64,000 bases of DNA, taken from Lytechinus variegatus. Its lineage: Eukaryota > Echinodermata > Echinoidea > Temnopleuroida > Toxopneustidae. The position numbers and the translations under genes were made by a program. Of the stretch, positions 1-12,589 are shown in pieces (within the stretch, counting starts at the first letter, position 1; every line of letters begins with the position of its first letter). The notes below the pieces were generated by a model, which was not told the DNA's origin, did no database searches, and worked only from the letters and a program-made list of their open reading frames with translations. Where the stretch lies: positions 3,720,001 through 3,784,000 of the forward strand of contig NC_054752.1 of NCBI RefSeq assembly GCF_018143015.1, written 5' to 3'.

Positions 1-230
1 GGCTGCTTGCCAGGTAGCTCTATTATACGTGTTGTTCTCGCACTACGCACGCGCGAACGTCTAACCGCCAAGTGCAATATTTGAAAAAGAAAACTCGATC
101 TACCGGTACTACCGTTTTGCTGTTGATAAGTCCGTCGATAATTCATCAAAAACTAAAGGAACACGGGTCAGATTCGGACAGCGACTTCAAAGTCATTTGT
201 AGAAGGCTATAACAGTAAGTTCTATAACAA
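1..230 (+). other. GC-richer segment, possible first exon with splice donor
   Basis: More CpG than its surroundings, with GCACGCGCGAACG near 47. It ends at AACA|GTAAGTTC (donor at 214-215). All frames carry stops, so it would be largely untranslated if it is the first exon of the gene with the 2.8-kb exon. No TATA box was identified with confidence. Confidence 0.25.
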
Positions 231-898
231 TTTTCTTTGATTTATTTCTCAAACTGTCTCAAAATGTTAGATGTCGTTGTACTGCCACGACATGCACGAC
301 CACTGCACTGCCACCGTCACTGCCCCGTTGGCGCTGGCCGCTGCTCTACGGGCCGGGACGTGGCTTTGACGATAGGGAGTGCTTATGGTTTATGCTTTGT
401 ATTGGCAGAGTTAAGATCGGCGAGCATTGAATAGTAATTCGCTCATATTGCCTGATTGTTTATTGTCAATGTTTTACAAAAACCATCTCTGAATACATTG
501 AATTCGTGAATGAATGATTCGTTAATGCTAATGTCAAGACTGTCAAAGTTTTAATTGTGAATAAATAGACTGTTACTTCACACGTTAATTTACTGAAATT
601 GAAAACTTGCCGACAAATATTGCTTTGAAATTAGGCCTATAATTTGTTGTTGTTGTTGTTGATAGATGTTGGTAAATGAGATAAAATGGAGGTGAAACAT
701 GGTAAGGGTCCTAAAGTTTAAAAAATGATAAAGGCTACGCAGGTCTATAACTTTGCTACACTGTACACACCACTCATTGCACATACTATTTCAATGGTAA
801 AATGTGCACTTTGTGTGTGGAACTGTGACTGGACGGAGTGACAAACGATTCCTATTCAATTTTTCTACAGAGGCTGCAATAAATATGCAGAGAAAACT

Positions 899-1275
899 GG
901 CGCTAATGCAGTTTTGCACCGGCCGAATACCAGCATACCTCATCACCAGAACTTGTTCCCAAATGTCATGACAGGTCTCTCAGTCACATTTCGATGTTAA
1001 TATACCCACCGTTTTTCAAAATATTGGGAATGGCTGTATTTAGTCTTCGATCTCGACGTCGTTGATCTAATCCGTAGACATCACTTCGCGGATCTCTCGG
1101 ATTCGCCGTAATATTTATATGGACTGAAGTTAGCAACCAAATCATGCTAACATGTGGCAAACAAACTGCCAGCATGCCGCATGCGAATCTTTTGATCGCA
1201 TAACTTCGGTCCATATCAACATGACGGCGAATCCAAGCGATCCGCAATATTTTGAAAAGTGGTGGGCATATTGTG
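899..1275. mobile_element. Truncated copy of the GCGCTAATGCAG foldback MITE
   Basis: Begins GGCGCTAATGCAGTTTTGCA and carries the same inner palindrome (GCATGCGG core, AACCAAATCATGC) as the complete element at 50940-51715. The right terminus is missing after about 1275. Confidence 0.6.
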
Positions 1276-1279
1276 TATT

Positions 1280-2820
1280 GATCTCAAAATGTGTGTAGAC
1301 AATTCTGGTGGGGAGTTTTGCTTGAAGTTGCATGCACAACGAACAATTGTCCATAGACTGTGTACAACGGATAGATCGTCTCCGCACAGCGATTCGAAGA
1401 CCGCTGATTGGTCAATAGCGCAGATCACGTCATGACCACGTGGTCCCAAAAATAATTCCTTTGGACTGCGTGCGGAAGTATCGATAACGATATCCGGTCA
1501 TGTTGTGTACACGGTAAATGGTCTTGGTTCGTGATCGGATCGCTCCGGTATCGATCGAAAATTATCGAAACTGCAATTTCATGCATATTCACGCGACGCT
1601 CCAAAACCCGGAAGCCAATTGACTTTATGCACGTTGCGATAGACTCTACAAATTCCAAGGAACACGATGACATATAGACGCTAATTCGTAAGATTTTGAC
1701 GGAAAAGCAAGAAGTATTCAAAATTCGCTTACCTGTGCGGTATCGGTGAGAAAATAGATCCTCCGAGAATACCTTTCATAATTCATATAAAATATAGGAA
1801 AATTGAAATTCTAGGTCGATTTTGGTACGAGGTGATAGGGAATTGCACACTTGTTTTGGTGGAATTCTGTGTGGGGAAACAAAAGGCTTGCACTGCGCAT
1901 GCTTACTATATTTTCATTCATAAATTGGTTCTCGGCAGTGGCTGGATGACGTCATGTAATAAGCAAAAATGTACACGACCGCTACGTTCACGCTCCGCTA
2001 TCCGTTGTACACAATTGTTCACTGTGAGTTGGCTGGTGTGAAACTGCATTAGTGCCGGAGGGTATTCTTAGATCCTTTCATGGGGCTAGGCATATCAATT
2101 TTTAAAGTAAATTTTATCCTCTTTTAAAGTTAAGTTTGTCCTGTGATCACATTTTATCTGTTTTTATTTATTTACTGATCAAAACTTGCCTAAAAAACGT
2201 CTGGAGTTCATCCACTGGCATATGATTGTCCATGAACGGATCCATGATTTCTCAAAGGGGGTAGTGGGGCACATTTTCCCAAGGAAACTTTAAATAACAA
2301 GCAAACCAAAAAGGAGATCCTCTTGTATGAGACAATATTTTTAATATAAATATTTGCTGTAACTTTCGAAGGGGGGGGGGGGGGGGGGGGGAGAACACTT
2401 GTGTAAGAAAGCCACATTTTTATCAAACACATCAACTATTGCTCTCAAGGTGGGGGCACAGGTCAAATGTGCCCACTTGGATCTGCTTCTGCGATTGTCA
2501 ATACCAGAAAAATGGAATTTATGTCATCGATTACCCTCTTGAAAATTGCTGCTCTAGAAATTTGATTTCAGATGACATAGCTATTACTAGTATAAAGCAT
2601 GCACAGTTATAATACAGCCTTGTCTGAACTACGCTGAAATACTATCACATTTCCTTCTTTTATCCTAAATTCTGGGCTGGTAATCAGAGGTCCATGAAAA
2701 ATATCTTTAACATTAAAGTTCTAAGATCATTATTTTTCTATTACTATATTAGTATTCTATTTTTGTTTGTATCTGCACATACATGCAGATTTTACAACAC
2801 TTAAATTGATTTTATTTCAT
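1280..2820. other. No gene recognised; poly-G run
   Basis: AT-rich sequence with a G run of 20 or more bases at about 2371-2391. Long ORFs on either strand here lack coding character. Confidence 0.5.
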
Positions 2821-2826
2821 TTTCAA

Positions 2827-2949
2827 AGTTTGGACGACGGATACACTGGATGATAAGGTAGATGATCCAGCCTTATCTTGGAATGACACGACGGGTGTTG
2901 AACACAGAAAACGTACCGTGTACAAGAAACAATTGGAGTTTATGAAAGG
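2827..2949 (+). other. Orphan coding exon candidate
   Basis: Plus-strand exon between acceptor TTCATTTTCAAAG and donor GTAGGTGTG. Only one frame is open; it encodes WTTDTLDDKVDDPALSWNDT followed by TGVEHRKRTVYKKQLEFMK, a charged non-repetitive sequence unlike the repeats around it. A possible upstream exon ends at the AACA|GTAAGTTC donor near 213-214 in compatible phase, but no initiator ATG is seen in that frame. No downstream partner was identified. Family not recognised. Confidence 0.35.
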
Positions 2950-3483
2950 TAGGTGTGTAAGAATTTTCTTCAGTAGAAAAAAATGCAAAGCTTCATGAGA
3001 TAAAACAGATTGTATTCCTGCAGTGGCATAGCTGAAAAAAAACCTTGTCAGGAATGGTAAAAAATCCTTAGAAAGGACAAATGTCATCCCTATTTAGAGG
3101 AGCACACGTCTTTTCTGACACCCCCCCCCCAGAAAAAAATCAGTATGTTGGCTGAGGGGGGAAGGGTGGACACTTTTTCCCCAGGTATTCATTTGTTGTG
3201 GTATTTGTCATCATTGGGGCAACCTCCCATTATATAATAGGTTATTGTCTACCCATCTATGGTTAAACATTAATTTATTTATCATATTTTACAAAATGTT
3301 TTGTTGATATTTGTTAATTGGTATCATTCAATTGAATGGTAGAGTATACTGCAAATTTCTCAATATGTAAAAAATATATGAACTTCTAAAGAAAGCTTAC
3401 ACACATGACAAGCATTCATATTTTGAACCCTTAGCTAATATACTGTCCTTTGCATTGTTTTCATCCAATATTTCTTATTACAG

Positions 3484-3651
3484 CTTCAAGGAATTAATCC
3501 TGCCGGGTACCCATTCACTTCATCTGGGTCTAGTGATGCACAGTGTGGATGAAATTCGGGCTGAAGGAAAACACACCATGGCTAGGACTCAAATTCACGA
3601 CCCTCTGTTTGAAAGGTGAGAGTCAGAACCACTAGACCACGACGTTCCCAG
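3484..3651 (-). repeat. tRNA-derived SINE, copy 1
   Basis: Read on the minus strand it has a tRNA-like head (TGGTCTAGTGGTTCTGACTC as A-box region, degraded B box) and the body block GTGAATGGGTACC shared with copies at 15757-16107 and 57612-57853. The ATT tail is missing. Confidence 0.7.
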
Positions 3652-3756
3652 CTGATGTCATATCCCCACTTGTTCTTTTGTATTTTATTACAAGAAGTCG
3701 CGCTAATTTACATTTTGTCCTCCGAGAACTATAAAAAATGGAGTGAAAATTTATTT

Positions 3757-4186
3757 CAAAGACATGTCCACCCTAACAAAAAAGTTGATTTGATTAAAAA
3801 GAGAAAAATCAAACATAAAAATCGGATGAAAAATAAGAAAGGTATGACATTTTTAAGTTTCGCTCAATTTCACTTAATAGTTACATGCACATCCAGGTCG
3901 GTATGCAAATGAGGGAACTGATGACATCACTCATTCACTTTTCTTTGTTTTTTAAATATGAAATATTATAATTTTCTCCTCATTGTCCTATGAAATAAAG
4001 TTTTATTTTTATTTTTTATTGTCAAATCTGTAAAAAAATTGAAATATTGTACAATTCAAACAATGAAAACCAAAACAAAAAGTGAGGGTCTTATTTTGCA
4101 TCCGATTTAGATGAAATATTTTGCATGATGCTTGCCTGATTTTCTCTGTTGATTCAAAACAATCTTTTCTGTGGTGGACTAGACCT
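3757..4186. mobile_element. T2/Kolobok-type palindromic MITE, GGACAAGTCCACC family
   Basis: Degraded left end (ACATGTCCACCCTAAC) and right end GGTGGACTAGACC before TTAA at 4187-4190. Internal AATCGGATG...AAGAAAG words match the other family copies. Confidence 0.55.
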
Positions 4187-4781
4187 TTAATGTGAAGATA
4201 TGCATTGCTGGAAATAATGATATGATACGTGGGACATATCATACACACATGTATGAAAATATGAAATAATTATTTCATTTTATAGAATAAGCCTAACAAA
4301 TATTCCTGACGATCGTGTGTACATTGGGTTAATTTTTTACCAAAATGTTGTTAAATTTCAAATTCAATAACTTTGTTATTATCAGATTTTAATGAAATTT
4401 TCAGCATGATCCTTTTCTGATTCATTCTCTCTCTACCAAAATCTCCCCTTTTCTCATGCTTTCTTTCTATGGTCCCCTTCATTCTCCTTATAACTATGTT
4501 ATATGTAAAGTGTAACCGGTCGTCCAACCAATTTGATTGAAGGGCTAGAGGTACTCGAGACTGAAAGCTATGTGATATAATTCAAAGTGTACATCAGACA
4601 AACAAAAAACACTGAAAATCTCATCCAAATTTGTTTAGGATTAACAAAGTTTTGACGAATTAAAGTTGTTATTTTTTGCTAAAACTGTTCTCTGCAAGTC
4701 CTCATGAATATACAAGATCACAATTTATATATTTTTTGTATTATATGAATTTAAATTTTGTCCAAGCTCGGTTGTAAAAAA

Positions 4782-5400
4782 TTACGATTGACTACTGATT
4801 TACTGTGTAAGACAATATAACACAACAAAAATAGACAGAAAAGAAATAAGTGGGTATCTTGTATATATTATTTTCTATATATTTTGCAAAAAAGGTCTCG
4901 ATTTTTCTTCTGTTTTTTAGTTTTCCAAATTGAATAATTTTCTTTCCTTATTTTCCTTATATTTTTTTTCTATGTGTGATATATTATTTATTTATTAATG
5001 TATCATTATTGTATTTATGATAAACTTTTGGCGTGTTTCTACAGTAAATCATTAAAAACGGTTTATCTTTTCCGGACTCGAATTACGATTGACTACTAAT
5101 TTACTGTGTAAGACAATAATCTTTCTCACACATATTTAACACAACAAAAATAGACAGAAAAGAAATAAGTTGGTATCTTGTATATATTATTTTCTATATA
5201 TTTTGCAAAAAAGGTCTCTATTTTTCTTCTGTTTTTTAGTGTTCCAAATTGAATAATTTTCTTTCCTTATTTTCATTATATTTTTTTTCTATGTGTGATA
5301 TATTATTTATTTCTTAATGTATCATTATTGTATTTATGATAAACTTTTGGCGTGTTTCTACAGTAAATCATTAAAAACAGTTTATCTTTTCCGGACTTGA
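4782..5400. repeat. Direct tandem duplication, unit about 310 bp
   Basis: Two head-to-tail copies (about 4782-5088 and 5089-5400), each starting ATTACGATTGACTACT and ending near TTTATCTTTTCCGGACT. They are nearly identical. The second copy has a short insertion near 5125, implying a recent duplication. Confidence 0.75.
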
Positions 5401-5902
5401 ATAACCTTATCGTTCTTAAACCAACCTGTTTCTACAGACTGAATAATCTGATTAACTTGCATTTCGCGTCGCAAATACGGTGGAAATCGGAAAATTCAAC
5501 CTATAACCTCACATTGCATTTTGGTATGTCAAAAATTGCATCTCGTTAGGAAAATTTTCAAAATTCATGGTAGATCTCACTCATTGTAGCAGGTACACGT
5601 TTCGCGATCAGCTGGCGAGATAAAAAACGGCCAGAATATATGTTTACTGTGAGATCGCACTTCTTGGTTCAAGCACTTAAGCCAGACACGTATGCTATTT
5701 TGCCCCGTGTTTTTACAGAAAAGTTAAACGGATTAACATGGCAATAACCACCTCTCAGAGAGATGGTTATGAGAAACCGTATTTTGCGCGATGCAATTTA
5801 TCAATAAACCGCATCGCGTCTGTTTCTACAGGAAAGTTATCAGGGATTCTGGATACTTAGGCGGGTAATACCTTTTAACAATTCTATGTAGAAACATGCC
5901 AT
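5349..5902. mobile_element. Short TIR element with TGGCRTGTTTCTACA ends
   Basis: Left terminus GGCGTGTTTCTACAG and right terminus TGTAGAAACATGCCA form inverted repeats. The word GTTTCTACAG recurs internally. No ORF resembling a transposase. Confidence 0.45.
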
Positions 5903-6700
5903 TGATATATCTTTTTAGGTGAAAAGAAAAAAGAGACCAATTTGGGAGTACTATTTTCCCCCCTTTTGGGGATATTTCATTTCTTCTAGGTGTGGTACCC
6001 TTTATTCATTTGGCCATGTGAAGGCTATCACACATTTTGAGTTTAATCTTCGAAATTTGGTGTTCATTAGTTTGTTGTCCAAACTCTGTCTTACATGTAA
6101 ATTTGTTTATAGGAAGATTAACATAATATTTATGTGGAGTGCAATCATTGATCTCTTGTGGAGTCGCACAGTCACATGTATTCATAATATGGTGCTTTTA
6201 TGCCATACCTGTCAATACTCTTTTGTACTTGAACTTATTAGTAAAAAAATGTTTATTAATGTCGTTGAAAGCAATTACACACATCAGATTTAACATCAAG
6301 TTTATTGTATTACAAGTATCAGGTTTGTATGCAGAACAGTGGTTTTGCCAAGTACTCAATCCATGTAAAAAGCAATATGAGAGAACAGGTTTATTCTTGG
6401 AAATGTTAGCCTTCATTTGTTGTGTTTTTCAATCAAACTTTGTCTTGATGCATGTTTACTTTTAGATAACAAGATTGACAGAGTATAGATATCAACGAGT
6501 AGCTAAGTCATATATATTAATAACTTATGTGCTTTAATTATAAAGTCTATACTTGTGAATACTCTGTGCCATTTATGCTGTACTTAAACTTCTTATAGTA
6601 AAAACATTTTATTGACGTTCTTGAAATAAGTAACTGTTTTCATTTTTTTTCTTGTGTATACTTATTCCATTATTAAGCCTATCACTAACCCCAGAGATAT
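5903..6700. other. No gene recognised
   Basis: The plus strand has a 124-codon open frame at 5919-6293 but its composition is AT-rich and no domain is recognisable. Confidence 0.4.
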
Positions 6701-7615
6701 GCTGTTCACCAATGGTCTACCATTCACTGTACTTTATTGGCCTACTATACATTGCACATCGTTGTTCTACTGTCTACCATTCAGTGTAAACCATTGGTCT
6801 ACCATTGAACTTGTGGTCTATAGTGTATGACCAATGGTGTTATTTGAATGGTTGACTAATAGTATAGTGTGTATGACAGTGTTGTATGGTAAATGGTAGG
6901 TCAATGGTGTACGGTGTATGGTAAGCCAATGGTGTATGGTAAGCCTATGGTGTACAGTGAATAGTAGTTCAATGGTGTATGGTAGGCCAATGGTGTACTG
7001 TAAATGGTAGGTCAATGGTATACGGTGTATGGTAGAATGGTGTAAAGTGAATGGTCAATCAATGGTGAATGGTGTGTGGTGTACGACGAATGGTAGTTGA
7101 ATGGTGTATGGTGAGCGGTGAATGGTACGTGAATGGTGTACGACGAATGGTAGTTGAATGGTGTATGGTGAGCAGTGAATGGTACACGAACGGTGAATGG
7201 TACACGAATGGTGAATGGTACACGAATGGTGTATGTTGAATGGTAGGCGAATGGTGTATGGTGAATGGTGTAAGGTAATTGGTAGGCCAATGGTGTCCAG
7301 TGAATGGTGGCTGAATGGTAAATGGTAGGCCAGTGAATGGTGGCTGAATGGTGAATGGTGGTCAATGGTAAACCTGTCTATAGTGGCCATATGGTAGATC
7401 AATGGTGAATGGTGTTTGATCAATGGTATATGAATGGTAAATGGTGCTCATGAATATGGTAATAGTAAGGTCCGAATTATTTAAATTAGTTTGAATGGTA
7501 TACCATTGAGGCTTGAATGGTATACCATTGGTGTATGGTGGGTGCTGTGCGAATGGTATTCCAATGGTATATCAATGGTGTATGATAAATGGTAGTCAAT
7601 GGTATACCATTCAAT
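6700..7615. repeat. Degenerate minisatellite based on ATGGTGTATGGTGA
   Basis: About 0.9 kb of short direct repeats built from (A/G)ATGGT with GTATGGT, GAATGGT and GTACGA variants, clearest at 6880-7450. Variation between units is high, so the array is old or mixed. Open frames across it are repeat artefacts. Confidence 0.85.
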
Positions 7616-7625
7616 TTTTTTTATA

Positions 7626-8016
7626 AGGGGAAGTTTTGAGATAAATCCGTCAAAGCTTAAAAAAGTTATTGTAATTTGCAATATTTGACATTCCTTCACA
7701 GCGAGAGGTAAAAATCAATGAAATGCCTTTTTGTGAAATTGAAAACGTTTTTTACTAGACCTTTTGTATATCAATAGACAACTAATTTCACATCCGATCA
7801 TGAAAAGAAAACAAAAATTAGTCATCCTGAACCATTAACAAATGAAATCTATGGATGCTATATCACATAACATATAGGGCACCTACTCGTTTATGACATC
7901 ACAAATCCAAAAATTAAAATTCTAATAATTATCTTTAAAGCATTTTGTTAAAACCTCACCAATATTTTTTCTGCTATTTTCACGACAAGCTTTTTCTCAG
8001 GGTGAAATCCCCTTGA
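7626..8016. mobile_element. MITE with AAGGGGAWKTT ends
   Basis: Left end AAGGGGAAGTTTTGAG and right end CAGGGTGAAATCCCCTT are inverted. The interior has no coding sequence. The right end is typical; the left is degraded. Confidence 0.35.
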
Positions 8017-8019
8017 AAT

Positions 8020-8885
8020 GCTTACAGCCGGGGAGAAATAAATGTCACGTATAAATTATAATGGCTATGAAATGTATTCAGTGACTATGTAGGTTTCTGT
8101 AATAATGTAATGCTCGATGATAGTCAAGTAAAGTTCACAGTATACTGACCCCTTATCAATGCTAAAGAAAGGTTTCAACCATTTTCTTAAATTGCCACGT
8201 ACCTCGTCCAAACACCATATAGCAGTTATTCATAGATGTTCTTTTGAAAGTCATTTGATTCGGTCAAAAAAATGGCGACTTAAATCAAGATTTAGATTTC
8301 GAATCAAAGCAAAGCGATCGAGGTCAGGCAATCCTGAAAAATGATTACACCCTTCAATGGCAGACCACGCCCACGACATGTTCATGAAGTTAAAAACTAA
8401 AACAAAAACAACAGAGAGACATACAAAATACACACACACTCAGTGTTCAATATTGATAAATCAATGATTGATTTTTTTTATTATAATACCTTCCACCATA
8501 AATAACAAGCGATGAACATCAGAATTCTCCGATTGAGAATAATATTCAAAGTGATCATTGAGTTACTGACCAAAGCACCGTTAATTATTAGTAAATATCT
8601 TCCGGGTAAATAAAAAACAAATTGGTTTAAAGTTATATAAAGGAGAAGCTAGTATTTCAACGAAGAATTCATGATTCGCAAGGAAGAGATCGATATGACA
8701 ATGGAACTGTTCGAGATGAAACAAAAGCAGTACTAAGAGGAATTACATTAAACACAAGAAATAAACACTTATTAATGCGTAACGAAAACGGCTGATGTAT
8801 ACAACGCCGTAAATCAGATTGGAAATGTACCGACTGGAAATTACTTCTATTAAACAGAGCCTAGAGGTAAACACAATATTTCTAT
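8020..8885. other. No gene recognised
   Basis: AT-rich sequence; no splice-bounded coding exon or TIR structure was identified. Confidence 0.4.
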
Positions 8886-8892
8886 CAGTATA

Positions 8893-9749
8893 GGGGAAGG
8901 CGGGGTAAGTTGTGACAGTTTTGCTTTTTGCATGTTAGAATTGATATGATTAATAATCTTGTCGAAATAAGTACCTTGCCTTGAAATTTAATTCTTCTGA
9001 AATATTTTCCACCTTTATATAACTTTCTATCCCCACACTGAAAGTCATCGTGACCTTTGAAAAAAACGATGTCAAATGGCTCAACTTGCCCCATATATGG
9101 GGTAAGTTTGAGCCACCTTCTGGGGTAAGTTGAGCCACAAAAACTATGTACAAAATGTATGGGGGAGAACCAGCATGTCAATTTTTTGTTTAAAGTCTTT
9201 TCACTTGCTAATTCTCTATAAATACTAACATCCTGTAAAAGGAAAAGAGCAGTCATGTAAACTTGCTCCTTTCAGCCTGCATTTCAATCGATTTTTATGT
9301 CTTGTTTGTTTTTTATTACATTACCATATGAATTACCATGGCTCAACTTGCCCCATGCTGTGTGGCTCAACTTACCCCAGTCCGAACTTAGTGCGATAAT
9401 TTCATATCCACACATTTATTATGCATCCATCATATAAAAGACTATGACAAGAATGAAGATCCATACCTGGACTAATAATGTTGTTATCATGTCTTTATTA
9501 TATTTAAAGACGTGTGTGTTTATAAAGCACTTATCTATTTCACACCCTTTTTTACTTTTTTGGCTGAAATTCATATTTTTCCCTCTAAAAAACTACTTTT
9601 TGTTTCAAAGTTGGAAACAATGTGGTGGGGTAAGGGGTGATGCTATGGGTCATCAATACATGACACCACCACAATGTCTGACTCATTCATTATTGGCCTG
9701 GGGCTGGTGGCTCAACTTGCCCCTATGCTCAACTTACCCCGCCTTCCCC
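8893..9749. mobile_element. TA-flanked TIR element, GGGGAAGGCGGGGTAAGTTG family
   Basis: 857 bp with inverted ends GGGGAAGGCGGGGTAAGTTG and CAACTTACCCCGCCTTCCCC, flanked by TA duplications (8891-8892, 9750-9751), as in Tc1/mariner-type elements. The word GGGGTAAGTTGAGCCA recurs in the left half and its reverse complement in the right half. No transposase, so non-autonomous. Confidence 0.8.
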
Positions 9750-9751
9750 TA

Positions 9752-10376
9752 CTCATGCAATTTTAAATCGAGGTAAATTCTTTATGTGAAAAAATAGTAA
9801 GTTGTTGCTCAAAAAACAGTCCTGTATCAGGTTAATGGTATTTATTATAACATGAATAAAAAGTAAGAATTTCTGAGCCCCATACCCACTTTCAATCTTT
9901 CATCTTTCATCTTTCAAACCATGCGGAAATGGGAGGGGGTGACTGATATTTCCGAAATTGAGTGAATTACTTGATAATGCATTGAATGATCTTGGTTTTG
10001 ATTTCATGAATGGTCTCAAATAAAATATCATAATAATCAGTGTGCTAAAAAAAAACATGTTGTAAATCAATGTGTGTGTGTGTGTGTGTGCAGAAGGGGG
10101 GGGGGCAGAGAGCTATGTGGTTCAGTCAAGTATCATGTGCACATTGACCAGACTTGGTGACAAAAGGAGTCTTTTATTTAACTTTACGAATTTAGATAGT
10201 TTGGCAATATGAAGTGTATGATTAATATTTTTTCAATAAACCTATTGTCGTAATTTTACTTTTGGAAGATCAAATTGCTGTTTAGCCCAATACAGGAGAA
10301 CCCATCTTCATTTCAAAAGACGAATAAATACCATGTTAAGATCACATGCAGCTGATTTGAATCGTGTGAATTATAA
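9752..10376. other. No gene recognised; TG microsatellite
   Basis: Contains a (TG)n run at about 10070-10090 followed by a G run. No coding exon seen. Confidence 0.5.
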
Positions 10377-10974
10377 AGGACAAGTCCACCCCAACAAAAA
10401 CTTGATTTGAATAAAAAGAGAAAAATTCATCTAGCATAACACTGAAAATTTCATCGAAATCGGATGTAAAATAAGAAAGTTATGACAATTTAAAGTTTCG
10501 CTTAATTACACATAACAAAATATATGCACATCTCGGTCGATCTGAAAATGAGGGAACTGATGACATCACTCACTCACTATTTCTTTTGTATTTTATTATA
10601 TGAAATATGAAATATTTTGATTTTCTCGTCATTGTCGTGTGAAATGAAGTTTCATTCCTCCCTGAAATCGTGGAATTCCATTATTTTAACATTTTGTGCT
10701 TCAGGCAAGGAGGTCCTAATCATCAAATTCCTAAAAATTGAAATATTGTATAATCAAAACAAAAAAAAAAAGAAATAGTGAGTGAGTGAAATCATCGAAT
10801 CTCTCATTGGATGCAACTGGCTCGTTCATATAACTATTTTGTTAAAAATAAACGAAACTTTGAATTGTCATAACTTTCTTATTTTACATCCGATTTCGAT
10901 GACATTTTCAGCATTGTGCTTGTCTGATTTTTCTCTATTGATTCAAATCAACATTTTCTGAGGTGGAATTCACC
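10377..10974. mobile_element. T2/Kolobok-type palindromic MITE, GGACAAGTCCACC family, full
   Basis: About 600 bp with inverted arms of roughly 150 bp: AGGACAAGTCCACCCC at left, GAGGTGGAATTCACC at right before TTAA (10975-10978). The terminal TTAAAGGRR pattern is that known for T2-family MITEs and Kolobok transposons. Confidence 0.75.
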
Positions 10975-11133
10975 TTAAAGAGCTCATTCAAAACATCCCA
11001 TACTCATGGAGTCAAAGTTTCGAGTATCCATTAAACCAATAACAAACAAAGAAATCTAACAGCAAAAATGTCAAACTTTAAAAAAGGAAAAAGGCACAGT
11101 GTCGGAATCAACTAGTTTACCAAACTTAATTAA

Positions 11134-11718
11134 AGGAGAATGAAACCTTTGGAACAAGATAGCTTGTGTGAAAACAGAAAGATAAAAGTAACAGATCAAC
11201 GAAAGTTTGAGAAAAATGAGACAAATAATGAGAAAGTAATGAGCATTTGAATATTGCGATCACTAATGCTATGGAGATCCCAAAATTGGCAATGTGACAA
11301 AGATGTGTGATGTCACTTGTGAACAACTCTCCCGATTTACTTTAGTATATATTTCACTAGAATTGCCTCTTTTATCACATCTATCAGTAGATAATATGTT
11401 CTTTCTAAAGGAGGGCATGTGATACAGATTTTTAAAGAATACATCATGGATGAAGAGTTGGATCATCATCAGAAAAAGCAAACAGAGACATTTTGAGGGT
11501 ATTTAATAGTCCATCAAAGGGAAAGTTGTTCACATGTGACATCACACATCCTTGCCGCATTGCCATTAGGAGGATCTCCATAGCGATAGTGATTGCAATA
11601 TTCAAATGCTCATAACTTTCTCATTGTTTGTCTGATTTTTCTCAAACTTTCTTTGTTCTTATTCTTTGATTTTTCTGTTTCGACACAAGCCTACTTGATT
11701 CAAAGGTTCCATTCCCCT
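11134..11718. mobile_element. T2/Kolobok-type MITE, AGGRGAATGRAACC family
   Basis: TTAA at 11130-11133 and 11719-11722 flank inverted ends AGGAGAATGAAACCTTTG and CAAAGGTTCCATTCCCCT. Arms are long and complementary; no coding content. Confidence 0.75.
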
Positions 11719-11869
11719 TTAATGAAGACTATAAAACCAAATACAAGTTAATGTAAGAATCACCACGGACAAGATGAAGATAAACTATCAATTATATAAT
11801 CAGGGTTGAATTCCAACGCTCATACATCGAATCGCGCATTTGATATGTGTTGATAGGCCGAACAAGACA

Positions 11870-11958
11870 CTATTCTGGCATATCATTTGTCAGATTGGCT
11901 TCCTCATCGGTCACATCTGTCCAGGTCTTTTCGTCTATTACTCTCTCTTCATTATCAC
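11870..11958 (-). other. Orphan terminal exon candidate
   Basis: Minus-strand stretch after acceptor TTCAGTTCTAACAG. It encodes DNEERVIDEKTWTDVTDEEA then NLTNDMPE and a TAG stop. The acidic, non-repetitive reading between two MITEs and the good acceptor suggest a real last exon. No upstream exon was found between here and about 13.4 kb. Family not recognised. Confidence 0.3.
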
Positions 11959-12026
11959 CTGTTAGAACTGAATAAAGTACACACACAAACAAATATAATT
12001 ATAAGTGCAGTCCTGGAAATTTTTAA

Positions 12027-12583
12027 AGGGATGGTCCGGGCTGAAAATATGTATCTGAATACATAGAGTAGAATTCACTGAGCAAAATGCCGAAAATTTC
12101 ATCAAAATCCGATAACAAATAATAAAGTTATTGAAGTTTAAACTTCAGCAATATTTTGTGAAAACAGTCGTCATAAATATTCATTAGGTGGGCTGATGAT
12201 GTCACATCTCGGTTTTCTTATATTATTACACAAAATCATATACTTGTGTAAATATTATGTCTCCCTTATAATGAAATAAGTTGCAGCAATAAATATCTAA
12301 TGCACTCAATCAGATGTCAATCCAATTTTTCTAGTTCTTGGAGGAAAAAAAATTGAATAAACCTAATTTCATATAATAAAATACAAAAGAACAAGTTGGG
12401 ATGTGACATCATCAGTCCACCTGATGAATGTTCACGACATCTGTTTTCACAAAATATTGATAATTTTTAAAATTTAATAATTTTGTTATTTGTTATCTGA
12501 TTTTGATGAAATTTTTGGCATTTTGCTCAGTGAAATCGACTCTATTTATTAAGCTATAAAGACTTTCAGCCCGGACCATTCCT
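12027..12583. mobile_element. T2/Kolobok-type MITE, AGGGATGGTCCGGGC family
   Basis: TTAA at 12023-12026 and 12584-12587. Inverted ends AGGGATGGTCCGGGCTGAAA and TTTCAGCCCGGACCATTCCT. Palindromic interior. Confidence 0.75.
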
Positions 12584-12589
12584 TTAAGA

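Noticed and set aside
1142-1721. Overlapping minus-strand ORFs around the GCGCTAATG element
   Set aside because: Overlapping frames in a palindromic MITE and its flank, with no domain or splice support.
5919-6293. 124-codon plus-strand ORF beginning KRKKRPIWEYYF, reminiscent of a BED finger start
   Set aside because: No Cys/His ligand pattern follows, composition is AT-driven, and no supporting downstream exon was found.
7012-7423. Long His/Tyr/Thr-rich minus-strand ORFs
   Set aside because: They are translations of the ATGGT minisatellite in two frames, not genes.
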